From the NCBI GenBank assembly GCA_017501245.1, contig JAFVXI010000026.1:94932-158931 (forward strand): DNA of 64,000 nt, given 5' to 3'. Under the pieces are notes generated by a model. The model did not search any database. It saw only the letters and a program-made list of their open reading frames with translations, and was not told where the DNA came from. Origin of the DNA: Clostridia bacterium. GTDB taxonomy: Bacteria; Bacillota; Clostridia; Oscillospirales; CAG-272. The position numbers and the translations under genes are program-made. This document shows positions 44,432-54,245 of this stretch, piece by piece. How positions within the stretch are numbered: the first letter of the stretch is position 1; each line of letters begins with the position of its first letter.

Positions 44432-45001
44432 ATGAGCGTAAAAATCTATATTGACCAGGGGCATAACCCCAGAGATTTTAACACGGGTGCCGAGGGGAAC
44501 GGACTCTATGAGCAGGATATTACTTACGATATCGGCATAAGACTTGCCGACCTCTTACGACGAAACGGGAACTATGAGGTCAGGCTATCAAGGCCCACGG
44601 AGGACACCGTTCTCGGCTTCAGCAATTCCTCTAGCCTCAGCCAAAGGGTAAGGGAGGCAAACGCCTGGCGTGCAGACGTCTTTATCTCTCTGCATACGAA
44701 TGCATCGACAAACTCAAGAGCCACCGGCTCCGAGGCATTGATCTATTCGGACAGAGCCACGGTCGCACGTGAGCTTGCAGAGGATATTATAGAGGAGCTG
44801 ACCCGTGTAACGGGGCTCAGAAACCGTGGGATAGTAGAGCGTCCGGGGCTTTACGTTCTGAAGGAAACTACTATGCCCGCAGTTCTCGTTGAGATGGGCT
44901 TTATCAGCAATCCGAGCGATGCCGCACTGATGTCTCTGGAGCCCGAGCTTTTTGCCGAGGGAATATACCGTGGAATAGTCAGATACTTCGGGGATAGATA
45001 G
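44432..45001 (+). CDS. N-acetylmuramoyl-L-alanine amidase (Amidase_3)
   Basis: 189 aa, a bare catalytic domain with zinc-site motifs DQGHN (His), YEQD (Glu), SLHTNA (His) and catalytic-Glu VEMGFISNPSDA. It cuts the amide bond between muramic acid and the stem peptide. There is no signal peptide or wall-binding domain, unusual for a chromosomal housekeeping amidase; it would need lysis, a holin or a non-classical route to reach the wall. GGGAGG precedes the ATG. Confidence 0.88.
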   Translation: MSVKIYIDQGHNPRDFNTGAEGNGLYEQDITYDIGIRLADLLRRNGNYEVRLSRPTEDTVLGFSNSSSLSQRVREANAWRADVFISLHTNASTNSRATGSEALIYSDRATVARELAEDIIEELTRVTGLRNRGIVERPGLYVLKETTMPAVLVEMGFISNPSDAALMSLEPELFAEGIYRGIVRYFGDR

Positions 45002-45003
45002 CT

Positions 45004-45642
45004 TTAACCTAGATGTAGAGCGTCAAGCCCGAGATAGCTCTCGGCTGCAGAGCCCGAAAGTGCGTGGAAAACGAATCTTGCGCCGCAGGAGTCGCAAACT
45101 GCCTCTGCACCCTCGGGTGCAAACCTGAGTGAATAGGGTCCCTTCTTGCAAGGACAGGTGACTCCGCCAGCTTCCGTCAGATCCCGTAAAAGGAAATTGA
45201 GAACGTCAAATACGGCGGGGTCCGGAGCAGCCTCCGCATCGTCAATATCCATAGGCTGAATATCCTTGATATCATCTGCTTCAAAGCTTTTGAGGACGGT
45301 TTCAAGATCTATCCTTGACCGCTCAAGCTCAGCCCCCATCGCCTCCTCATCGGCTATAAACAGTATCTCGTGATGAGAAAAAGGGCAGAGAAGACTAAAC
45401 GGCAGGTCTCGGTTAAGTATATCGGAGGAAACCGAAAAGCTATGCTCCTCCTTGCAGTAAACGCAAGGAACGCTCAAGCGCACTTTTTCCCCTTCGGGCT
45501 TGATCTCCAGTGCGGATTCCTTGCATTCGCACCTGAGCCTGAGCATATCCGACACCGATCTTAAACGGCCGAGAAAGCCGAGTGTAGCAACTCCGCAGTC
45601 GGGGCATCTGTATGCGATTTGTTGCCTTAAATTGTTAGACAT
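45004..45642 (-). CDS. Multi-CxxC zinc-ribbon protein (CpXC-like)
   Basis: 212 aa, not firmly recognised. It has repeated metal-binding pairs: CPDC (near 13-16), CEC (near 38-40), CVYC (near 59-62), CPC (near 163-165) and CDSC (near 184-187), plus FSHHE. The N-terminal part resembles CpXC-type ribbons. Acidic linker in the middle. It converges on the amidase gene with 2 bases between the stops and no terminator. Confidence 0.6.
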   Translation of the reverse strand: MSNNLRQQIAYRCPDCGVATLGFLGRLRSVSDMLRLRCECKESALEIKPEGEKVRLSVPCVYCKEEHSFSVSSDILNRDLPFSLLCPFSHHEILFIADEEAMGAELERSRIDLETVLKSFEADDIKDIQPMDIDDAEAAPDPAVFDVLNFLLRDLTEAGGVTCPCKKGPYSLRFAPEGAEAVCDSCGARFVFHALSGSAAESYLGLDALHLG

Positions 45643-45780
45643 AAACTAAAACCTCAATTGAAAAGAGATCGCCAAAGAAAGGCGTAAAGTGGTTGATGGC
45701 GCAAGAAATGTATATTAATGGTTACATTTCCGTGCGTATGTTATTACAAAGTAAAGCGTTAACGAGCGAAAAAGCAACGG

Positions 45781-46290
45781 TTATTTGTTCTTATCAGCAA
45801 GCAATAAACGTACAAGCTCGGTAGCAAAATACAAGGAGCAGGTCATATCCTTTCCCGTCGTGATATCCCCGTCGGTTACGACCGAGCCACTCGTGCATTC
45901 AGCGCCCTTAAGCTCACCCTCGAAGCCGGGATAGCAGGTTGCCTTTTTGCCTTCAAGCAGCCCTCTTCTGCCAAGCACGAGAGGTGCCGCACAGATGGCC
46001 GCAAGCCTACCGCCGTTTTTCTTAACTGCTGCGATCACTTCATCCGTAAAGGGGGAAGCGTCAAGATTAGTTGCACCGGGCATTCCACCGGGAAAAACAA
46101 CAGCCTCGACCTTGTCAAGCTCGACCTCGCCGACCCTCACGTCTGCAACGACGGGGATGCCATGCGCACCTTTGACGATCTTATCCGAAATACCCACGGT
46201 CAAAACCTCGATTCCGTGCCTTCTCATCATATCAACCGGGGTGAGAGCCTCGATCTCCTCGAAGCCCTCAGCAAGTAAAACTAAAACCAT
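45781..46290 (-). CDS. DJ-1/PfpI family protein
   Basis: 169 aa, class I glutamine-amidotransferase-like fold. The nucleophile elbow is AAICAAPLVLG (Cys near residue 102), with the conserved Glu in EGFEEIEALTPVD near residue 12. Members act as glyoxalase/deglycase-like or stress proteins; the specific activity is unknown. ATG 46290 chosen with AAAGG 8 bases ahead. It follows ftsK by 65 bases on the same strand and is probably co-transcribed. Confidence 0.85.
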   Translation of the reverse strand: MVLVLLAEGFEEIEALTPVDMMRRHGIEVLTVGISDKIVKGAHGIPVVADVRVGEVELDKVEAVVFPGGMPGATNLDASPFTDEVIAAVKKNGGRLAAICAAPLVLGRRGLLEGKKATCYPGFEGELKGAECTSGSVVTDGDITTGKDMTCSLYFATELVRLLLADKNK

Positions 46291-46355
46291 TGATTTAACC
46301 TTTCTAATTTTGACAGAGCGCAAGAGTGCGCAAAACGGAAACAATACCTTACATT

Positions 46356-49300
46356 TTAGCCTATATCGACCCTGGAAAGCTTTTCTCTCCATTCATCCAT
46401 AGAGATCAGCACGTCACGGGGCTTCTGGCCGTTAGGCTCGGAAACTATTCCTATGCTCTCCATTCCGTCGATAAACCTGGCAGCCTTTCCGAAGCCGATC
46501 TGCAGCTTTCTCTGCAAGAGAGAAGTAGAAACCTTACCCGATCTGATCGCAAGCTCGACAGCATCGAGGAACTGCTGATCTCTGTATAGTCCGGTCTCCT
46601 CGTCACCGTCGTCGTCAACGTCCTGGGAGCCCTTCTTGTCCTTGCCGCATTTTGCTGCCGCCTTGTTGATCTCGGCGATGACCTCCTCGTCATACTGCTC
46701 GCCGTTTGCAAACTGCTTGATATATTCCATAATAGACTCAACCTCTCCGTCCGAAACGAAGCAGCCCTGAACTCTGACCGGCTCGGTCCTGTCCGTAGGC
46801 TTGTAGAGCATATCGCCCTTGTTGAGCAGCTTTTCGGCTCCTGCCATCTCAAGTATAGTCCTAGAGTCGACCACGGACGTTACCTTGCAGGATATACGTG
46901 TGCCGATGTTAGCCTTGATAGTACCGGTAATGACCTTTACGTCAGGCCTTTGAGTACCGATGATGAGGTGTATGCCGGCGGCTCTCGCCTTCTGCGCGAT
47001 CCTCATTATGAGATCCTCGGCCGGGTCTCTCACCTGCATCATAAGGTCGTTAAGCTCGTCGATGACGATTACGATCTTGGAGAGCGGCTTGCCGAGCGAG
47101 GGGTCATTTGCCACCTTTTCGTTATAAGCCTGAATGTTTCTGAGGTTGAATTGCTCGATCAGATCGTAGCGGCGCTCCATCTCCTCGACCGCCCACATAA
47201 GTGCGCCTGCCGCCTGCTTAGCCTCGGTTACGACGGGGACAAGCAGATGGGGTATACCGCTGTATACCTTAAACTCAACCTTTTTGGGGTCGATGAGGAT
47301 AAACCTTACCTCGTCGGGTCTTGCCTTGTAGAGCATACTGATGAGTATAGAGTTTATGCAGACCGACTTACCCATACCCGTAGCACCCGCTACGAGCGCA
47401 TGAGGAAACTTGGCGATATCGCCGAAGATGGGATTTCCCGCAACGTCCTTACCGATGCAGGCGTAGGTGGTAGAGGTCGAGCTCTGGAATTCGTCGCACT
47501 CAATAAGCTCACGCAGCCTTACGTTCTTTGGATGCTTGTTGGGGATCTCGAAGCCTATCGCCGATCTTCCCGGGATGGGAGCCTCCATTCTAACGCCCTC
47601 AGCGGCGAGCGCAAGCTTGATGTCGTCAAACAGATGCGTTACCTGATTGACCTTGACGCCCCTTGCGGGGACGACCTCGTATCTCGTGATTCTCGGTCCG
47701 CGGTCAACGCCCTTGATCGACGCCGTAACGTTGAAGGATTGAAGCGTTTCTATAAGAATTCTGGTGTTTTCGTTGATCTCCGTGCTGATCTCGTCCTCGT
47801 TTCTCACGGGGTCAAGACCGAGAAGATCTATCGGAGGGATCTTATACTTGGAGAAGTCGGGCTCCTTTTTCTTGGGAGGCTCGGGCTTCTTTTCTTTTTG
47901 TGTGGGAATTGCCCTCACGCTGCCGGTAGTATCGATAAAATCAAATGGAGGCTCGTCGTCATCATCAGCCTCGGAAACGATCTCGTCCTCCACGACGTAG
48001 TCGGCGTGCGTCTCTTCCGGCTCGTCATCTTCCTCAAAAATAACAGCGGCATCTTCGATGACCGGCTCGATTTCGGGCTCTTCATCCTGTGCCTCTTCGG
48101 GCTCGTTATTAAACATAGCAAATCTGCTTCTCGCCTCGGTAATGAAGGGGTTCTGCTCCTCGGGAGGTATCTCCTCATCAGAGCCAAAGCTATCCTCCTC
48201 GGGTGCGATAGAGGCGGGAGCTGCGATCTCGTCCTCGTCATCGTCGAGATCCTCGAACAGGGTCTGGACAACCGACTCTGCCGATGGGGGCTGATATCCC
48301 GGAGCTGCCTCCGCATCTTTTTCCTCTTCGGCGACGGGCTCCTCCTTCAGCATGGTCCTCTCGACCTCGAGCGTATCCTGGGTGTCAAACTCAAACACGA
48401 GTCCATCTCCACTGCTCTCTGGCACCGAGTAGTCCTTGAATTCTATCTTTACAGGCTCGGCAAAATTCTGCTGAGCCGCCGTTTTTTCAACAGGAGAAAA
48501 TACGCCGGAGTATACGCTTCCAGAATCCTTCGTGACCGTCTCGGGCTCGTTATACAGCGAGGTTCCAAACTTCTCGATCGTAACGCTCACACGCTCGTCA
48601 TCCGCCCCGGTGGGTGCAACGGTCTCGTTATCCTGGACGCGGAATTCAACGTTCTTTCTCGCCGTCTCCTGCATGGCTCTTCGCTCGGCGTCTCTCTGCC
48701 TCTGCTCTTCGAGCATGGCTCTCTTTCTGCGCTCGAACTCCTCCTCGCGTCTCATGCGCTCGATCTGCTCGGGTGAGACGTCGTCGAGGCTCTCCTTTAC
48801 CGTGGGGTTTTCCTTCCGTGTTGAATATCCGCTCTCCGCCGTGCGGGAGGAGGGCTTATTCGCAAGCTTTTCGGCGCTTGCAAAGGCGTAAGGATCAAAG
48901 CTTGAGGTAAACACGCTGTCAGCCGAGTCGTATGCAAAGGGGTCGGAATATACCTGCTCGCTGGCGGTCGGCTCCGCCTCCGCCTCAAATATTATGTCGT
49001 CGTCAAGGATCTCAAAGCTGTCTGCTACCGTGCTCTCACTTCGGCTGTCGGCAGCTCCCGGCTCGTCCTCCTGTATGCCGTGATCCTCATAGAGGATCTT
49101 CCCTTGTGAATGGTAGACCTTTTCCTGCAGGGTGGGGTTAGCTTCCATGGCCGCCTTTGATCTGCTTTCGACTATTCCGAGCCCCGAGACCTCGAGCCTT
49201 GCTATACCGTTGTCAACGTCAAAGAAGTCGTCGTAGGCAAGCTCCTCGTTTATCTTCTGATCTTTCTTGCTCTTCTTGTTGTCTCCCGATCTTTTGAGCG

Positions 49301-49898
49301 AGCCGAAAAGCTTTTTGAAGAGCTGCTCAACGCCTGCAAAGACGGTGAGTATAGCGACTATGATAATTCTGCCTACCTCCTTAAGAGCTTTGCTCTTTGA
49401 GAAGAAATAGGTGAGATATATCGCAAAGAATGCGACGGAAAGAATGATAACTCCGATCTGTCCTAAGAACTTCATAAGCAGATAAGCGAGCAGGCCTCCG
49501 ATAAAGCCTCCGCCAACCGAAACGGCGCCGTCGCTGTAAAAACTGCCGGGCTCAAGCGGTAAAAGAGAAACGTCAGTGCCCCAGTTTGCGATCGCATGCG
49601 CCAAAACCGAGATAGCGAGCAAAAGCAGAACCGAGAACACGGTTCTCGAAACGAGCCGCTTGTTCTTTACGTCTGAGGAGAAGAATAGAGCGTGCGATGC
49701 GAGCAGGAAGGGAATAGCGTATGCCCCGACTGAGAAAAGTCCGAGCAAAAAGCCCGATATCGCATATCCCAGCATACCGGTGTCGTTTTTCGTAATAAAG
49801 CATATTCCGATGAACACTGCGAGCGCCAGCAAAACTATCGGCACGGCACGTCCGGCTCCGCCTGTCTCTTTCCTGTTCTTAGCATCGTTGTTAGACAT
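46356..49898 (-). CDS. ftsK: DNA translocase FtsK/SpoIIIE
   Basis: 1180-aa septal DNA pump moving chromosomes at division or sporulation. Four N-terminal membrane helices (about residues 18-185), a long acidic Glu/Asp-rich linker (about 230-690), then the motor domain with Walker A GATGMGKSV (near 839) and ARAAGIHLIIGTQRPDVKVI, and a C-terminal winged-helix gamma domain (LLQRKLQIGFGKAARFIDGME). The linker is longer than in Bacillus SpoIIIE (about 790 aa in total). Confidence 0.95.
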   Translation of the reverse strand: MSNNDAKNRKETGGAGRAVPIVLLALAVFIGICFITKNDTGMLGYAISGFLLGLFSVGAYAIPFLLASHALFFSSDVKNKRLVSRTVFSVLLLLAISVLAHAIANWGTDVSLLPLEPGSFYSDGAVSVGGGFIGGLLAYLLMKFLGQIGVIILSVAFFAIYLTYFFSKSKALKEVGRIIIVAILTVFAGVEQLFKKLFGSLKRSGDNKKSKKDQKINEELAYDDFFDVDNGIARLEVSGLGIVESRSKAAMEANPTLQEKVYHSQGKILYEDHGIQEDEPGAADSRSESTVADSFEILDDDIIFEAEAEPTASEQVYSDPFAYDSADSVFTSSFDPYAFASAEKLANKPSSRTAESGYSTRKENPTVKESLDDVSPEQIERMRREEEFERRKRAMLEEQRQRDAERRAMQETARKNVEFRVQDNETVAPTGADDERVSVTIEKFGTSLYNEPETVTKDSGSVYSGVFSPVEKTAAQQNFAEPVKIEFKDYSVPESSGDGLVFEFDTQDTLEVERTMLKEEPVAEEEKDAEAAPGYQPPSAESVVQTLFEDLDDDEDEIAAPASIAPEEDSFGSDEEIPPEEQNPFITEARSRFAMFNNEPEEAQDEEPEIEPVIEDAAVIFEEDDEPEETHADYVVEDEIVSEADDDDEPPFDFIDTTGSVRAIPTQKEKKPEPPKKKEPDFSKYKIPPIDLLGLDPVRNEDEISTEINENTRILIETLQSFNVTASIKGVDRGPRITRYEVVPARGVKVNQVTHLFDDIKLALAAEGVRMEAPIPGRSAIGFEIPNKHPKNVRLRELIECDEFQSSTSTTYACIGKDVAGNPIFGDIAKFPHALVAGATGMGKSVCINSILISMLYKARPDEVRFILIDPKKVEFKVYSGIPHLLVPVVTEAKQAAGALMWAVEEMERRYDLIEQFNLRNIQAYNEKVANDPSLGKPLSKIVIVIDELNDLMMQVRDPAEDLIMRIAQKARAAGIHLIIGTQRPDVKVITGTIKANIGTRISCKVTSVVDSRTILEMAGAEKLLNKGDMLYKPTDRTEPVRVQGCFVSDGEVESIMEYIKQFANGEQYDEEVIAEINKAAAKCGKDKKGSQDVDDDGDEETGLYRDQQFLDAVELAIRSGKVSTSLLQRKLQIGFGKAARFIDGMESIGIVSEPNGQKPRDVLISMDEWREKLSRVDIG

Positions 49899-49943
49899 CT
49901 ATCTTGACCTCTCCTCGGGGTAGTGTATTTTCATCCATCATAT

Positions 49944-49972
49944 ATTGTACCAAAACTTAACATCGAATACAA
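49944..49972 (-). promoter_or_regulatory. SigA promoter of ftsK
   Basis: On the minus strand TTGTAT (49972-49967), 17-nt spacer, TACAAT (49949-49944). Confidence 0.65.
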
Positions 49973-50032
49973 GCCCAAATGGCAAAATATTTTACACCCG
50001 CACGCTAAAAATATAATAATTTTTCTACTCTA

Positions 50033-50061
50033 TTGACAAAGTCGAATGCGTTTGCTAAAAT
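50033..50061 (+). promoter_or_regulatory. SigA promoter of cysS
   Basis: TTGACA (50033-50038), 17-nt spacer, TAAAAT (50056-50061). No T-box leader is present; the leader is only about 55 nt. Confidence 0.85.
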
Positions 50062-50121
50062 ATTATAAAGAAAATTATAATGCCGTATTATGCGTTTTTT
50101 GCAGTACGGGAGAGGAGCAAT

Positions 50122-51555
50122 ATGTATCTTTATAATTCCGCATCAAGAAAGAAGGAAGTGTTCACTCCGAGAGAGGAGGGCAGGGTAACGATCTACACCT
50201 GCGGACCCACGGTTTATCACTTTGCTCATATAGGAAACCTTCGAACCTACACGATGGAGGACGTGCTTGAGAAGTATCTCAGATATCTCGGCTACGACGT
50301 TGACAGAGTTATGAACATCACCGACGTCGGTCATCTCTCCAGCGACGGTGACACAGGCGAGGACAAGATGCTCAAGGGCGCTAAGCGCGAGCACAAGACG
50401 GTTATGGAGATCGCACAGTATTATACCGACGCATTCTTCGCCGATTGCAATAAGCTCAATATCAGGATCCCCGACACCGTTGAGCCTGCGACCAACTGCG
50501 TTCCCGAGTTTATCACGATGGTCAGCGAGCTTCTTGAGAAGGGATTTGCATACGAGGCGGGAGGAAACATCTATTTCGACACCTCAAAGCTTGATAAATA
50601 TTATATCTTCAACGATTTCGAGGAGGAGGATCTCGCAGTCGGAGTCCGCGATAGCGTAGAGGAGGACGGCAATAAGAGAAACAAGGCAGACTTCGTCCTC
50701 TGGTTCACCAAGTCCAAGTTTGAGGATCAGGAGCTTAAGTGGCCCTCCCCTTGGGGCATCGGCTATCCCGGCTGGCATATCGAATGCTCCTGCATTGCCA
50801 GAAAGCATCTTGGCGAGTATCTCGACATCCATTGTGGCGGTATTGACAACGCCTTCCCCCATCATACTAACGAGATCGCACAGAGCGAGTCTACCTTCGG
50901 CCACGAGTGGTGCAGGTATTGGTTCCACGTTCATCACCTGAACACTAATTCGGGCAAGATGTCTAAGTCCAAGGGTGAGTTCCTCACCGTCTCCCTCCTT
51001 GAGGAGAAGGGCTATGATCCCCTCGTATACCGCTTCTTCTGCCTGCAGTCGCATTACAGAAAGAACCTCGTGTTCTCCTGGGATAACCTCGATAACGCCC
51101 GCACCGCATATAACAAGCTGATCGCAAGAGTTGCTCAGCTCAAGGCGGGTGGCGACGTAGATAGCAACGTATTCGCAGAGGCTAAGAAGCGCTTTACCGA
51201 TGCGCTCGACAACGATATGAACACCTCGCTTGCCGTAACCGCTCTTTACGACGTGTTCAAGCTTACAGCCGGCGATGCGACGAAGCTCGCTCTCATCGAG
51301 GACTTTGATAAGGTCCTCTCGCTCGACCTGATAGCAAAGGCAGCTAAGCTTAACGAAAAGGACGAGCAGAGCGATGAGGGTGCGGGTGTAGATCCCGAGC
51401 TTCTCGCTTACATTAATTCGATGATCGATGCAAGACGTGCGGCTAAGAAGGAAAAGAACTTTGCCGAAGCTGATCGCATCAGAGACGAGCTGCTTGCAAA
51501 GGGCATCACCCTTCTTGACACGAGAGAGGGAACGAAGTTTAGCATTAACGGCTGA
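50122..51555 (+). CDS. cysS: Cysteinyl-tRNA synthetase
   Basis: 477-aa class I synthetase charging tRNA-Cys. Zinc and active-site motifs: IYTCGPTVYHFAHIGN (Cys ligand plus the HIGH-type signature), WHIECSCIA, PHHTNEIAQSE and the KMSKS loop GKMSKSKGEF. ATG 50122 has GAGAGGAG just upstream; an ATG at 50080 would start only about 12 bases after the predicted transcription start and has no ribosome site. Confidence 0.96.
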   Translation: MYLYNSASRKKEVFTPREEGRVTIYTCGPTVYHFAHIGNLRTYTMEDVLEKYLRYLGYDVDRVMNITDVGHLSSDGDTGEDKMLKGAKREHKTVMEIAQYYTDAFFADCNKLNIRIPDTVEPATNCVPEFITMVSELLEKGFAYEAGGNIYFDTSKLDKYYIFNDFEEEDLAVGVRDSVEEDGNKRNKADFVLWFTKSKFEDQELKWPSPWGIGYPGWHIECSCIARKHLGEYLDIHCGGIDNAFPHHTNEIAQSESTFGHEWCRYWFHVHHLNTNSGKMSKSKGEFLTVSLLEEKGYDPLVYRFFCLQSHYRKNLVFSWDNLDNARTAYNKLIARVAQLKAGGDVDSNVFAEAKKRFTDALDNDMNTSLAVTALYDVFKLTAGDATKLALIEDFDKVLSLDLIAKAAKLNEKDEQSDEGAGVDPELLAYINSMIDARRAAKKEKNFAEADRIRDELLAKGITLLDTREGTKFSING

Positions 51556-51606
51556 TCGAGGCGGTCTTGATTCCGCTTTGACGACAGCTTAAGAAAGGAG
51601 ATCGCC

Positions 51607-52389
51607 GTGTCAGACGGAAAAAGAGGAAAGGTCCTTTTTCTGGACGGAGACTATTCGGGTGCGCTCGAGGTCTTTTATAACGCCGCAAGAGACGGCGACG
51701 CAGAGGCTTGCTTTGACTACGCCTTCTGCAATCAGTTCGGCTACGGAACTCCCGTGGATATGAAGACGGCGAGATCCTTCTACAATTTTGCTAAGGAGCG
51801 CATCCCCGAGGCGTCCTACAATCTTGCGGTCATGTATCTTCACGGTGTTGGCGTCGCACGTGATTACAGAGCCTCCTATGAGGCGATGAAAGACGCCGCA
51901 AACAAGGGCGTTATCGAGGCTGAGCTTTATCTTGGCGTGGCTCATACGATGGGCACGCTCTTTGAGCCGGATATTATCGCCATCTCAAGGATACCCTATC
52001 ATACGCCGATAGGCAGAGACCCCTCGCTTATGCTTGAGGGTGACGTGCCAGATCAGCTTGCCGACGAGGAGGCGAGGATCAGGGCTGTCAGATTTGACCC
52101 GAACGAAGCGTTCCGGTGGTTTAAGACGGCCGCTATGAGGGATCACACATACGTCGAGGCGCTCAGCACGCAGAGTAAATATCTCTATGCAAGATGCTTC
52201 GTCGACGGCCTGGGCGTTGACTTCGACCGAACGAAGGCCGAGGAGCTGATGCTGATAGCCGCAAACGAGGGCTCACCCGACGCCTTGGCGTATATACAGG
52301 AAAACGCCCCGTACAGGCTAGCAGAGCTTAACGACCCCGAAAAGCTATCAAATATCCGCAGGAGCTGGGCTTTGCCCGACAGGACCTGA
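51607..52389 (+). CDS. Sel1/TPR-like repeat protein
   Basis: 260 aa, GTG start after AAAGGAG. Repeated Sel1-type units: GDYSGALEVFYNAARDGDAEACFDYA, NLAVMYLHGVGVARDYRAS, SKYLYARCFVDGLGVDFDRTKAEELM. Such helical solenoids bind other proteins. No signal peptide. It lies between cysS and vanZ genes in a tight same-strand run; partner unknown. Confidence 0.78.
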   Translation: MSDGKRGKVLFLDGDYSGALEVFYNAARDGDAEACFDYAFCNQFGYGTPVDMKTARSFYNFAKERIPEASYNLAVMYLHGVGVARDYRASYEAMKDAANKGVIEAELYLGVAHTMGTLFEPDIIAISRIPYHTPIGRDPSLMLEGDVPDQLADEEARIRAVRFDPNEAFRWFKTAAMRDHTYVEALSTQSKYLYARCFVDGLGVDFDRTKAEELMLIAANEGSPDALAYIQENAPYRLAELNDPEKLSNIRRSWALPDRT

Positions 52390-52412
52390 CGGAATCGCAT
52401 AAGGAGCCGCCG

Positions 52413-52907
52413 ATGGATAAGAAAAAAGCTATCCACAGCATTTTCTTCTGGGCGCTGATCGCGGTGATCGGCATGACGGTCATTTTCATTTTTTCAAATT
52501 CGCTCATTCCTCCCGAGGAGTCGGGCAAGCTCACGGGCGAGATAGGCGAGGTTATATCCGGCGTGATACCACCCGAGAGCGGTATAGGCTCGTTTATATC
52601 TAAGTACGTCGGCAAGGTCGCTCATTTCTCGGAATATGGGCTTTTAGGCATAGAGGTTGCGGTGTTTGTATACTTTTATTTGCAAAAGTGCTACAAATGG
52701 GGTCCGCTGTCTCTCTTTGGTGCTATGCTCGTAGCACTGATAGACGAGACTATACAGTATATCCCGGGCAGAACCGCATCGGTCTTTGACGTTTGGCTTG
52801 ACGTCGGAGGCTTTGCCTTCTTTTCGATCATAACATACGCTCTTTTGTACCTCTCGGCATACATCGTCCGCCGTCTGCGAAGCAAAAGAGAGGATACGGA
52901 GAATTAA
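52413..52907 (+). CDS. VanZ family membrane protein
   Basis: 164 aa, four membrane helices with the VanZ pattern: N-terminal helix then IFIFSNS, KVAHFSEYGLLG, and DETIQYIPGRTASVFDVWLDVGG. Family members are linked to glycopeptide resistance or cell-surface processes; the function of isolated copies is unclear. The stop is 1 base before the next ATG. Confidence 0.85.
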   Translation: MDKKKAIHSIFFWALIAVIGMTVIFIFSNSLIPPEESGKLTGEIGEVISGVIPPESGIGSFISKYVGKVAHFSEYGLLGIEVAVFVYFYLQKCYKWGPLSLFGAMLVALIDETIQYIPGRTASVFDVWLDVGGFAFFSIITYALLYLSAYIVRRLRSKREDTEN

Positions 52908-52908
52908 C

Positions 52909-54219
52909 ATGGTTAAGATTACCGAGCTCGAGGAGGGCTCGCTCGCACATAAGGCCGGAGTCCGTGTCGGTGACGTTCTTGTCAGCATTAACGGAAACGC
53001 CATCAAGGACGTTCTCGATTATCGCTTCTATCTTGCCGAGAGGGGGGTTGAGCTTTTGCTCGACCGTGGCGGAGAGAAGTATTCGGTCAAAATCAAAAAA
53101 GGTGAGTACGACGATATAGGGCTGGACTTTGAGACCCCGCTTATGGATAAAAAGCAGTCCTGCCGTAACGCCTGCATTTTCTGCTTTATCGATCAGAATC
53201 CCGAGGGTCTGCGCGATTCGCTTTATTTTAAGGATGACGATTCACGCCTCTCCTTTTTACACGGTAACTATATAACCCTCACGAATATGGACGAGAATGA
53301 TATCGCAAGAATAATCAAGATGCGCATCTCTCCCGTAAATATCTCGATCCACACTACCAACCCCGAGCTTCGTGTGAAAATGATGAAGAACAAGCGCTCG
53401 GGCGAGGTGCTGAAATACCTTGACGATTTCAAGAACGCAGGGCTCCATATGTGCGGTCAGATCGTTCTGTGCCGTGGCGTAAACGATAAGGACGAGCTTC
53501 GGAGAACGCTCTCCGATCTTACCGAATATTACCCCTATCTCACGAGCGTTTCAGTAGTGCCGGCAGGTCTCACCAAGCACCGCGACGGGCTTTATCCTCT
53601 CTCGGATTTCACCAAGGAGGAGGCTCTTGAGGTCATAGACACGGTCAACGAGTTTGGCGCTAAGTCGGTCGAGCGTCACGGGTGCAGGCTGTTTTATGCG
53701 GCTGATGAGTTTTATCTTAAGGCAGGCTTAGATATACCGGACGCCGATTATTACGAGGAATATCCGCAGATCGAAAACGGCGTTGGTATGCTTCGCTCCA
53801 CGAGTGACGAGTTCGAGATGGCGCTTGAGGATCTCGATCTGATCGATCCCGGGCTTGACTCGGTTCGCCGTGTCACGGTCGTCACGGGTGCGGCGGCTTA
53901 TCCTATGTTAAAGGATTTTGCCGAGCGTATAATGGCAAGATGCGATAAGCTTGACGTAAGGGTCAAGAAAATAGTAAACAGCTTCTTCGGTGAGAGCATA
54001 ACCGTTTCCGGGCTTCTCACCGGACAGGATATAATATCGCAGCTTGAGGGCGAGGAGCTTGGTGACGAGCTTCTTATACCAAAGGCTGCTCTTAAGCACG
54101 AAGAGGAATTGTTCCTCGACGGTGTAACGGTCAGTGAGATGAGCGAGAGGCTCGGAGTTCCCGTAAGGGCGCAGGATGCTGACGGCTACGCCTTCGTCGA
54201 GTCGCTCTTTGGTGTTTGA
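52909..54219 (+). CDS. DUF512 radical SAM protein
   Basis: 436 aa. An N-terminal PDZ-like domain (about 1-75, KAGVRVGDVLVSINGNAIKD) precedes a radical-SAM-like core with the cluster motif CRNACIFC (near 85-92) and GLHMCGQIVLCRGVND, then a C-terminal DUF512 domain. The family lies upstream of der in many Clostridia, as here. The reaction is unknown. It is translationally close to vanZ. Confidence 0.87.
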   Translation: MVKITELEEGSLAHKAGVRVGDVLVSINGNAIKDVLDYRFYLAERGVELLLDRGGEKYSVKIKKGEYDDIGLDFETPLMDKKQSCRNACIFCFIDQNPEGLRDSLYFKDDDSRLSFLHGNYITLTNMDENDIARIIKMRISPVNISIHTTNPELRVKMMKNKRSGEVLKYLDDFKNAGLHMCGQIVLCRGVNDKDELRRTLSDLTEYYPYLTSVSVVPAGLTKHRDGLYPLSDFTKEEALEVIDTVNEFGAKSVERHGCRLFYAADEFYLKAGLDIPDADYYEEYPQIENGVGMLRSTSDEFEMALEDLDLIDPGLDSVRRVTVVTGAAAYPMLKDFAERIMARCDKLDVRVKKIVNSFFGESITVSGLLTGQDIISQLEGEELGDELLIPKAALKHEEELFLDGVTVSEMSERLGVPVRAQDADGYAFVESLFGV

Positions 54220-54245
54220 GTGGATCTAAGAAAGGAAATTTTAAG

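Noticed and set aside
46950..48776. 608-codon plus-strand open frame opposite ftsK
   Set aside because: It lies antisense to the motor and linker of FtsK, whose motifs are unmistakable; the product is low-complexity and unrecognisable.
50061..50122. T-box leader before cysS
   Set aside because: The leader is only about 55 nt and has no T-box core sequence or terminator/antiterminator pair.
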